This document shows, piece by piece, positions 20,556 through 26,301 of a DNA stretch of 26,301 nucleotides (position 1 is the stretch's first letter; the number at the start of each line of letters is the position of its first letter). The position numbers and the translations under genes are program-made. Source of the stretch: a virus; the IMG/VR virus record IMGVR_UViG_3300025326_000183, positions 1-26,301 of that record; one strand, written 5' to 3'. The notes beneath the pieces were generated by a model. The model was not told the DNA's origin and did no database searches. It was given only the letters and a program-made list of their open reading frames with translations.

Positions 20556-20591
20556 AGTGCCTCAGCACTTTTCATCTTTTCAGTGATTCAA
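20556..20591. repeat. Dispersed 'ctcagt' repeat between protease and capsid
   Basis: CAGTGCCTCAGCACTTTTCA then TCTTTTCAGTGATTCAATC. It provides the last codons (ESLKR) and stop of the protease. Nearly identical to 4881-4921. Confidence 0.7.
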
Positions 20592-21552
20592 TCTCAATGT
20601 GCCTCTTCCGATTCTTCGCCCGCACGCGCCTCTGCGCCCGCGCCTCAGCCGCCGCGATCTGGATCGCCTGATCCGCGTCTCCGTTGAGACTCCCGCCTGC
20701 AGCAAGGTTGGACAATACCGACCTCACACCCACTGAGGTCTGAGGGTACGCCGGAAAGCTCACCGGCGATACATCATAAAGTTGCTTGCACGCTCCTCTC
20801 TTCAAGGTGCGCACCATATTCCCTTCCTCGTTCTCTTTCCATTCGTCCCAGCCTTGCTTCACACTGAACGCAAAGCTCATCTGGTCCACGTCCCCGCGCC
20901 GGATGCTCGTTACCGCATCCCTGCCCGTCTGTGTGTCGGGTGGATCGATCTCCACGCCCAGCCCCGCTTCCTGGTCGTTCAGCTTCAGTGTCCCGTTCTT
21001 GGTCCGCCCGATGACCAGGTCCGTGTTATGGTTCCACAGCGCCCGTACATCGTTCCTCAGCACGCCCTCGAAAAACCCGGGGTCGATCACTTCGATGAAG
21101 CTTCCAAACCAGCCATCGATCTCTGTCGGCTGGTTGTACACCGCCGCAATCCCTTCAATCCTCGGCTCCGTACCCGCCTCCGAAACCCTCACCTCGATCA
21201 TCTGATAATTCCTTACCTCACGCTCGCCATTCTCCACCATTCCTTCCTCCTCACGCCCTTTATTCAGGTGCGCTTCCAGATGCCGCCTCACGCCCGCCTT
21301 ATCCTCTTCCGGGATGGACGAATTGCTCAGCCTGGCCAGCGCATTCCTGACCCCGTTCAGCACTGCCGGCCCGCCCTGGGTCCGGTGGTGCGGGAATTTA
21401 TACGTCTGTTTAGCGTCCACATCTCCGCCCGCCTCCCGCCAGGCGTGGCAGTACCACAGCGTCGCTTCCTCGTTCGGCATCGCCGCCACCGCCCCCGGCC
21501 CATCCCACTCCCCCTCCGTCACATCCGTGTTATGCACACCCTTCGCTGGCAT
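20572..21552 (-). CDS. HK97-type prohead protease with N-terminal extra domain
   Basis: I set the start at the ATG at 21552 (MPAKGVHNTDVTEGEWDGPG), with GGAG upstream; the longer frame is repeat sequence. Residues 1-104 are a separate module: TLWYCHAWREAGG, YKFPHHRTQGGPAVLNGVRN and IPEEDKAGVRRHLEAHL. The serine protease follows: RIEGIAAVYNQPTEIDGWFG, FIEVIDPGFFEGVL, catalytic His in ALWNHNTDLVIGRT (H175) and Ser in DVDQMSFAFSV (S226), then CKQLYDVSPVSFPAYPQTSV. A second ATG at 21240 (residue 105) has AGGAGG five bases upstream, giving a 222-residue protease-only product of normal family length. It should mature the capsid encoded next. The last few residues come from a dispersed repeat. Confidence 0.9.
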   Translation of the reverse strand: MPAKGVHNTDVTEGEWDGPGAVAAMPNEEATLWYCHAWREAGGDVDAKQTYKFPHHRTQGGPAVLNGVRNALARLSNSSIPEEDKAGVRRHLEAHLNKGREEEGMVENGEREVRNYQMIEVRVSEAGTEPRIEGIAAVYNQPTEIDGWFGSFIEVIDPGFFEGVLRNDVRALWNHNTDLVIGRTKNGTLKLNDQEAGLGVEIDPPDTQTGRDAVTSIRRGDVDQMSFAFSVKQGWDEWKENEEGNMVRTLKRGACKQLYDVSPVSFPAYPQTSVGVRSVLSNLAAGGSLNGDADQAIQIAAAEARAQRRVRAKNRKRHIEIESLKR

Positions 21553-21570
21553 CTCTTCTTCTCCTTCCTT

Positions 21571-21641
21571 CTCCCCCTTCCCGTGTCGGGAAGGGGGCTG
21601 GGCCGTACTTAGCCCCGACTGTACTTGAGGGGGGGTTAGGT
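21571..21641. repeat. Translatable palindromic repeat, copy 7 (long form, portal-protease gap)
   Basis: CCCCTTCCCGTGTCGGGAAG stem whose tail is split by a segment with TTAGCCCCGACTGTACTTGA (21609-21628). It fills the gap between the portal stop and the protease start and gives the protease frame a spurious 39-codon extension. Confidence 0.88.
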
Positions 21642-23732
21642 CTACCCTGCCACCACCATACAATCGCATCCGCCGTGATACGGCGCATGCCCCAAATCCG
21701 TCGAGCTCCGCAGCGGCTCTTCCGTCCCATCCACCGTCAGCTCGCCGCCCGCCTTGATGAAAAATTCATTGATTCCAATCACAACCCCGTCCAGCGCATC
21801 ACAATACGGGCAATTCTCTCCGAAGGCCACCGACCGTAAAAACTGCACCCCCAGCGCCCCATACACCATCTTCGCCATCGCGTTGTTGAAGCGCACGCTC
21901 TCCTCATCCGCAATTACCGCCGCCCGGGTGTCCGGCCAGGTATCCAGCTCCTCGTTCAGCGCCTCCTCGGCGTCCGCCTCGTCCAGCAGCGCCCGGCTGT
22001 ATGCTGCCTGGATCCTGTCCTTGCTGATCCCCACATGCCTGGCGGAGTACCCGCCCACGTACGATTCTGTGAACCTTTCCACAGACTCTTCAGGAGTCTC
22101 CCCCCCCACCTCCTTCGCCGCCTGCTCCGCCACTTGTTGCCCGTAAGTCCTGCCCACCGGCAGCACCTGCTGCTTCACATAATCCGCATGCTCCTCGTAA
22201 TAGCTGTCCATCCACAGCCGCAGCCCTGCCCAATCCAACCCCTTGTTCCCCTTCGGCGTCCCCGCTCGCTTCACCGCGTTCTTCACATCCTTCACTTCCC
22301 GCCGCAGCACCCTCCCCGCCGTCTCCTGGTACAACCCCCTGAACGTCCCCATCAGCCTGTGCCTGCTCCTCGCCGCTTCCTTCCCCCTCTTCTCTTTCCC
22401 CTCTCCCAAAGATGGGAGAGGGGCCAGGGGTGAGGGCGAATTTCTCTGCGCGCTCCCCTCTCCCTGTGGGGGAGGGGCCGGGCTGTCCTTAGCCCCGACT
22501 GTACTTGAGGGGGGTGAGGTTCCCTCCTCCGTCATATTCAGCGGCACCAGCGGCGCCTCCAGCCCATCGATCGGGTTCAGATTTTCCTTCTCACGCGCAT
22601 CCGCCCGCGTAAACCACCCGCTCTGGATCCCGCTCTGGTACGCCTGGTACCTGCTCAGCGTCGATCCCCGCAGCAACCCGTCTACCAAAAATTCAGAATA
22701 ATAGCGCTTCCGCTCGCTTTCCACCATCAGGTTCTGCCGGATGCTCTGCTCCCATCTGGTCAGCCACGGCACCATCGTATATTGCACGAACTCGATCCCC
22801 AGCTCCTCGATATTGCTGAACGTCGCCCGCTCCAGGTCGCCGATCATGTGCGGAGGCACGCGGTAAATCCTGGCGATCTCCCCCACCTGGAACTTGCGCG
22901 TCTCCAGGAACTGCGCATCGTCGTTCGGCATCCCGATCTCGTGCCACTTCAATCCCTCCTCCAGGATCGCCACCTTCTGAGCGTTATCCAGCCCCATGTG
23001 CATCTCGTTCCAGCTCGCCCGCAAATTCTTACCCGCCTCCGGTCCTAATTTCCCGGGATGCTCCAGCACCCCGCCCGGCCTGGCCCCGTTCCCGAAGAAC
23101 TTACCCCCGAATTTCTCCAGTCCCAGCGTCAACCCGATCGCATTTCGCATCAATTCCACCGGCGAATAGCCCCACATCCCATCCCCAAACGCCTTCAAAT
23201 GCCAGATCCGCTCCCCGTTGATCCAGATCTGCTGGCTGCTGGGCAGCTGGTACTGGTACATCTTGACCCCGTTCTCGATCTTGATATCCAGCATGCGGTC
23301 CGGTCGCAGCGGGAATATCGATGTGATTCTCCCACCCCGGTCGTAATCGAGCTGGCTATAGGCGTTACCCCACAGCGCCAGGTGTCCCTGCAGTGTCTCC
23401 CGCATCTCGAAAGAAGTCATCCACTCGTTCGGCGCATCGTGCAGGATCGGGTACAGGTAAAAGTTCACCGCCCGCTCGCGACTCTTCCCCTTGCGCTCGT
23501 AGGTGATCAGCGGCAGGCTGGCCAGCGTCTCCGCCAGCACCCGCACGCATGCGAACACCGCCGAGCTGGTCAGCGCTGATTCCGGCGTCACGCTCACCCC
23601 CGCCGCGCTGTTCCCGCCCCCCAGCACCACCGCCATCATCTGGTCTATGAACCCCCCCCTCTGCTCCCCTTCCCGTGTCGGGAAGGGGTCGGGGGTTAGG
23701 TTTCTTCCCAATATCTGCCCTAAAATACTCAT
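21642..23732 (-). CDS. HK97-type portal protein fused to a MuF-like head morphogenesis domain
   Basis: A 696-residue frame with four parts. Residues 1-11 (MSILGQILGRN) are the native start, followed by a palindromic repeat (12-26, LTPDPFPTREGE). Residues about 27-400 are the portal: GVSVTPESALTSSAVFACVR, LAETLASLPLITYERKG, FEMRETLQGHLALWGNAYSQ, HLKAFGDGMWGYSPVELMRN, FFGNGARPGGVLEHPGKLG, IARIYRVPPHMIGDLERATF. Residues about 400-450 are two tandem palindromic repeats. Residues about 455-696 are a MuF/SPP1 gp7-like domain ending with a metal-ligand pattern, C641-C644 (ENCPYCDALDG) and H682/H686/C689/C691 (GHAPYHGGCDC). The ATG overlaps the upstream stop (ATGA). Portal-MuF fusions are known; no toxin domain is attached. 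All frames stay open. Confidence 0.93.
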   Translation of the reverse strand: MSILGQILGRNLTPDPFPTREGEQRGGFIDQMMAVVLGGGNSAAGVSVTPESALTSSAVFACVRVLAETLASLPLITYERKGKSRERAVNFYLYPILHDAPNEWMTSFEMRETLQGHLALWGNAYSQLDYDRGGRITSIFPLRPDRMLDIKIENGVKMYQYQLPSSQQIWINGERIWHLKAFGDGMWGYSPVELMRNAIGLTLGLEKFGGKFFGNGARPGGVLEHPGKLGPEAGKNLRASWNEMHMGLDNAQKVAILEEGLKWHEIGMPNDDAQFLETRKFQVGEIARIYRVPPHMIGDLERATFSNIEELGIEFVQYTMVPWLTRWEQSIRQNLMVESERKRYYSEFLVDGLLRGSTLSRYQAYQSGIQSGWFTRADAREKENLNPIDGLEAPLVPLNMTEEGTSPPSSTVGAKDSPAPPPQGEGSAQRNSPSPLAPLPSLGEGKEKRGKEAARSRHRLMGTFRGLYQETAGRVLRREVKDVKNAVKRAGTPKGNKGLDWAGLRLWMDSYYEEHADYVKQQVLPVGRTYGQQVAEQAAKEVGGETPEESVERFTESYVGGYSARHVGISKDRIQAAYSRALLDEADAEEALNEELDTWPDTRAAVIADEESVRFNNAMAKMVYGALGVQFLRSVAFGENCPYCDALDGVVIGINEFFIKAGGELTVDGTEEPLRSSTDLGHAPYHGGCDCMVVAG
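22396..22436. repeat. Translatable palindromic repeat, copy 8 (portal-MuF linker)
   Basis: CCCCTCTCCCAAAGATGGGA stem, then GAGGGGCCAGGGGTGAGGG; read in frame as SPSPLAPLPSLGEG. Lies about 20 bases from copy 9. Confidence 0.9.
22453..22521. repeat. Translatable palindromic repeat, copy 9 (long form, portal-MuF linker)
   Basis: CCCCTCTCCCTGTGGGGGAG stem and a tail split by the same TTAGCCCCGACTGTACTTGA segment (22489-22508) seen in copy 7; read as SPPSSTVGAKDSPAPPPQGE. Confidence 0.9.
23663..23701. repeat. Translatable palindromic repeat, copy 10 (portal N-terminus)
   Basis: CTCCCCTTCCCGTGTCGGGA stem, then AGGGGTCGGGGGTTAGG; read in frame as LTPDPFPTREGEQ immediately after the first 11 portal residues. 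Confidence 0.9.
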
Positions 23733-23893
23733 TTGCGCCTCGCCTCACCCACCACAGCCAGGACCACCAGCAGCCCCCCGCACACTGTCAACGCCGCCGC
23801 CGGCGACCACATCCACAGCCCGATTCCCATCATAACCAGCCCAACCAGGCTGATCACATCATTCCAGCCCACGGAATTAACCAGCCTATTCAT
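23729..23893 (-). CDS. Small two-helix membrane protein between terminase and portal (54 aa)
   Basis: Reads MNRLVNSVGWNDVISLVGLV, then MMGIGLWMWSPAAALTVCGG and LLVVLAVVGEARRK. Two hydrophobic helices cover about residues 13-29 and 32-48, with a basic C-terminus. The ATG at 23893 overlaps the upstream gene's stop by eight bases, and its own TGA overlaps the portal ATG (ATGA), so it is locked into the translational chain. The frame is on the coding strand with no gap on either side. Small membrane proteins are often found between terminase and portal in phages of GC-rich bacteria; function unknown, possibly holin-like. Confidence 0.7.
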   Translation of the reverse strand: MNRLVNSVGWNDVISLVGLVMMGIGLWMWSPAAALTVCGGLLVVLAVVGEARRK

Positions 23894-24149
23894 TTTCACC
23901 GTAAATCGTTTGTACCAATGCTTCTATGGTTGGCAGAAAAGCCCCCTCCTCAACTTCTTCCCAATCCGGATGCTCGAATACTGCCCCATAAGCATTCCTT
24001 TGAGAATCATAAAAACCACGCACGAACTTAGTCCCTTCCGGGATACCCTGTAAGCATTTTATGGTATGGGCTGGCATGCTGTTGCCTTCTATGATCCAAT
24101 CCATGATAATTTCAGGACTAAAATAAACTAGCTTTCGTTTCGCTTTCAT
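23886..24149 (-). CDS. Hypothetical phage protein (87 aa)
   Basis: Starts MKAKRKLVYFSPEIIMDWII, with the ATG overlapping the terminase stop (ATGA), so translational coupling is likely; the longer frame is a shadow. The sequence continues EGNSMPAHTIKCLQGIPEGT and KFVRGFYDSQRNAYGAVFEH, then an acidic end PDWEEVEEGAFLPTIEALVQ. It is a compact soluble alpha/beta protein with no known motif. Its AT content is higher than its neighbours, which may mean separate acquisition. I cannot assign a family. Confidence 0.7.
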   Translation of the reverse strand: MKAKRKLVYFSPEIIMDWIIEGNSMPAHTIKCLQGIPEGTKFVRGFYDSQRNAYGAVFEHPDWEEVEEGAFLPTIEALVQTIYGENE

Positions 24150-25822
24150 AACGTAATAATCCCTCTCTCCGCATACACGCTCTGGCTCCCCTCGTAGAAC
24201 CTGCCCCTCGCCATCGCATCCACCCACGCCGCCGTCAGGTCGATCCGCTTCGTCCTATCCACAGATCGCCCCTTATGTTCCTTCACGAACTTGATATACC
24301 CCTGCCCGTTCTTCGCAATACTCGTGTTCCCAAAGCACCACCTCGCCACCGGGTTCGCCTCGTGCGTCATCCTCCCCCGCAGCAGGTGCTCCGTCGGCAC
24401 ACTCGGCAAATCCCCTCCCTCTTCCCCCCCCTCTCCTTCTAGGAGAGGGGCCGGGGGTGAGGTAGGTTCCTCCCCCCCCGCCTGCCCCTTCAACAAAATC
24501 TCCACCTGGTTCATCGGATCCGTCAGGCTGGCGAACGTCTGCGGCACATCCACCGCCGTAATCCCTTCCTTCTCCAGCCGCTGGATCAGCATGGCACTCA
24601 TCGCCCGGTCGCACGGCAGCTCGATCACCCTGTGGAACTTCGCCAGCTCCAGCACCGTCTGCTCGATCACCGTGTAATCGATCACGTTCCCTTCCGTCAG
24701 CGTCAAATACCCCTGCTTGGCCCACACGTCATACGGGATCTTGTCGCCCTTCACCCGCTCCTCCAGCCCCTCGCTCGGCAGCCAGCAATGCCAGAACACC
24801 CGCCAATCCTTCTGATCTCCTTGAGGAGGGAATAAGACCGCCAGCGCCGTTAGATCTGTAGTGGAGGATAAATCGAGGCCCAGGTAGCAGTCTTTCCCGA
24901 GCTGATCCGCCCGCGTCCAGTCCCCCACCGTCCGGTCGAACAATTCGAGGGGCTGCCACGTGGTTAGTTTGGTCGTCAGCCACTGGTTGAGCCGTAGCCA
25001 GCGGAAGAGTCGCTCGTCCTCCGGTTTTAGTTTGGCCTTAGTCGCCGATTCCCTCACCGCCTCGATCGTGATCGTCTCGCCCAGGCTCGGGTTCGCCTCG
25101 TACCAGTGCTGCTCGTTGTAGATATCGTCTCCCTGATAACCGTAGATCACCGGGTACCACGTCGGGTCCTGTATCTCCCCCGCCAGGATCATCCTCGCAT
25201 ACTCATGCTGCTCCCATCCGATGCTCACCCGGTCCGGATCGTCCCCCGCCGTCGTGATCACCCACCAGATCGGCTGTTGGCGAGCATCGCCCGCCCCGAA
25301 CGTCATCACATCCCACAGCCCCCGGTTCGGCTGCGCATGCAGCTCATCGAAGATACACGCGCTCACGTTCAGCCCATGCTTCGTATACGCCTCAGCGCTC
25401 AGCACCTGGTAGAACGATCCCGTCACCCGGTCCGTAATCCTCTTCTTCGAAGGCGTCAGCTTCGCCCGCTTCCTCAACGCCGGCGCCTGGTCGATCATAT
25501 CCACCGCCACATCGAACACCAGGCTGGCCTGCGATCGGTCTGCAGCGCACCCGTACACCTCACCGTTGCGCTCGCCGTCCGCAAAGGTATGCAAAATGCC
25601 GGCGCCGGCAGCCAGCTCAGTCTTCCCCTGCTTCTTAGGCAGCTCGATATACACGAACTTATACTGTCGCAGGCCGCGCTCAGTGACCGTCCCATACACA
25701 TCGCTGACGATCTGCAGCTCCCACGGCAGCAAGATGAACGGCTGCCCGTAGAACTTGCCCTTCGTATGCCGCAGGCTCTCGAATATCTTGACCGCCCGCC
25801 GTGCCCGTCGCTCATCGAACAT
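24146..25822 (-). CDS. terL: Terminase large subunit (Terminase_1 type) with in-frame repeat
   Basis: The packaging motor that cuts and translocates DNA into proheads. Residues 1-270 are the ATPase: FVYIELPKKQGKTELAA (Walker A, K67/T68), VSACIFDELHAQ (Walker B, D159/E160) and coupling motif VITTAG (188-193). From about residue 310 the RNase H-like nuclease begins (CYLGLDLSSTTDLTALAVLF, D317), with further elements ELPCDRAMSAMLIQRLEKEG and NPVARWCFGNTSIAKN. Residues about 447-470 (GGEEPTSPPAPLLEGEGGEE) are a palindromic repeat inserted before LLRGRMTHEANPVARW, a variable loop of the family. The frame overlaps the small subunit by 11 bases. All visible catalytic residues remain, so it may still function. 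Confidence 0.95.
   Translation of the reverse strand: MFDERRARRAVKIFESLRHTKGKFYGQPFILLPWELQIVSDVYGTVTERGLRQYKFVYIELPKKQGKTELAAGAGILHTFADGERNGEVYGCAADRSQASLVFDVAVDMIDQAPALRKRAKLTPSKKRITDRVTGSFYQVLSAEAYTKHGLNVSACIFDELHAQPNRGLWDVMTFGAGDARQQPIWWVITTAGDDPDRVSIGWEQHEYARMILAGEIQDPTWYPVIYGYQGDDIYNEQHWYEANPSLGETITIEAVRESATKAKLKPEDERLFRWLRLNQWLTTKLTTWQPLELFDRTVGDWTRADQLGKDCYLGLDLSSTTDLTALAVLFPPQGDQKDWRVFWHCWLPSEGLEERVKGDKIPYDVWAKQGYLTLTEGNVIDYTVIEQTVLELAKFHRVIELPCDRAMSAMLIQRLEKEGITAVDVPQTFASLTDPMNQVEILLKGQAGGEEPTSPPAPLLEGEGGEEGGDLPSVPTEHLLRGRMTHEANPVARWCFGNTSIAKNGQGYIKFVKEHKGRSVDRTKRIDLTAAWVDAMARGRFYEGSQSVYAERGIITL
24425..24466. repeat. Translatable palindromic repeat, copy 11 (in large terminase)
   Basis: CCCCCTCTCCTTCTAGGAGA stem, then GGGGCCGGGGGTGAGGT. 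Read in the terminase frame as TSPPAPLLEGEGGEE. Confidence 0.9.
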
Positions 25823-26246
25823 TTCCGTTCACAAACTCCTCAACCTCATCCAGCAGCGTCTCGAACTCATCCACTTGCTTCTCCGCTGTCTTCTTCGCCA
25901 GCCTCGCCCGTCCCGTCGGCGATATCCCCAGCTTCTCACTGTAAGACAGCGCCAGCCTGCTCCACGCCTGCTTCTGCTCAACCCGGGTTTCCTTCGAGTA
26001 AGCCACCACAGCATCGGCATACATCGCCAGCAGGTCCGCATCCACATTGTCCAGCAGCTTCAACCCCTTCATCCGGCGCTTCGTATAATCGAAAACCTTC
26101 CTGGCATCCGCCTCCAGCCACTTCGGCGCATGTAATGAAACACGTGTCGCCCTCTGAAGTCCCCCCTCGGCACTCTCACGAGCACCACGCTCCGCTTTGG
26201 TCAAATGTTTGCGCATATTTGGCAGGTTTTTGGGTGGCGTTGGCAT
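25812..26246 (-). CDS. terS: Terminase small subunit (P27 family)
   Basis: A 144-residue DNA-recognition subunit that directs the large subunit to packaging sites. The start is the ATG at 26246 (MPTPPKNLPNMRKHLTKAER), with AGGAAGG about ten bases upstream. The N-terminal basic region precedes helices (LEADARKVFDYTKRRMKGLK, LDNVDADLLAMYADAVVAYS) and the P27 C-terminal signature ALSYSEKLGISPTGRARLAK followed by an acidic helix (EKQVDEFETLLDEVEEF) that probably binds the large subunit. The overlap with terL supports coupled translation. The promoter of this operon is not in the window. Confidence 0.88.
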   Translation of the reverse strand: MPTPPKNLPNMRKHLTKAERGARESAEGGLQRATRVSLHAPKWLEADARKVFDYTKRRMKGLKLLDNVDADLLAMYADAVVAYSKETRVEQKQAWSRLALSYSEKLGISPTGRARLAKKTAEKQVDEFETLLDEVEEFVNGNVR

Positions 26247-26301
26247 TGTATTGACACCTTCCTCCCCCCTCACGATCGGGGAGAAAGATTCGCGTGGACC
26301 A

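Noticed and set aside
21553-21669. Upstream extension of the protease frame
   Set aside because: Encoded by palindromic repeat sequence; the ATG at 21552 has the proper ribosome site.
21642-22380. MuF polymorphic toxin
   Set aside because: The fused MuF-like domain ends at its Cys/His-rich motif without a C-terminal toxin domain or a following immunity gene.
2291-26246. Gene transfer agent instead of a prophage
   Set aside because: The structural order is compatible, but an intact integrase, a small terminase and a lysogeny-type promoter region point to a prophage; domestication remains possible.
25106-26254. Long plus-strand open frame opposite the terminase genes
   Set aside because: No domain features or ribosome site; mirror of the terminase coding strand.
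1-26301. tRNA, rRNA or riboswitch genes
   Set aside because: No cloverleaf, rRNA-like or known riboswitch core was recognised by eye on either strand; a covariance-model scan would be needed to exclude them.

Overview
The window reads as most of the structural half of a tailed (siphovirus-like, HK97-fold) prophage plus its integration end. From about 26.25 kb down to 2.29 kb nearly everything is one dense minus-strand operon: small and large terminase, portal fused to a MuF-type domain, prohead protease, major capsid, head-tail connectors, tail terminator, tail tube, G/T tail-assembly chaperones, an HK97 gp10-like protein, tape measure and two distal tail proteins. Downstream (2.2 kb to 0) is a lysogeny end: a truncated plus-strand Cro/CI-type gene, and, from a near-consensus minus-strand sigma70-type promoter, a ribbon-helix-helix protein, several tiny membrane proteins and a tyrosine integrase. 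No replication or lysis gene is recognisable, so those modules must lie outside the window or be unrecognised.

Two blocks of modifying enzymes interrupt the structural genes. One (glycosyltransferase, methyltransferase, glycosyltransferase) lies just after the major capsid gene. The other (glycosyltransferase, methyltransferase) overlaps the start of a 770-residue protein dominated by Ser-Asp repeats. I infer that this phage decorates its virion with (methylated) sugars and that the Ser-Asp-rich protein is a plausible substrate. Next to it is a right-handed beta-helix protein fused in frame to the tail terminator. The G/T chaperone pair carries a textbook -1 frameshift heptamer (A AAT TTT).

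The most unusual layer is repeats. Eleven copies of a translatable palindromic element (coding strand reads like LTPxPSPxxRGE) all lie in the same orientation relative to transcription. Most are in frame inside phage genes: three in the portal reading frame (two at the portal-MuF junction), and one each in the large terminase, two glycosyltransferases, a methyltransferase, the T chaperone and a small structural-type protein. Most other short gaps hold different dispersed-repeat families. These repeats look host-derived and suggest long residence in a repeat-rich bacterial genome. An Anaerolineae-like Chloroflexota host is my guess from the repeat style and GC-rich codon use; it is not proven by the window.
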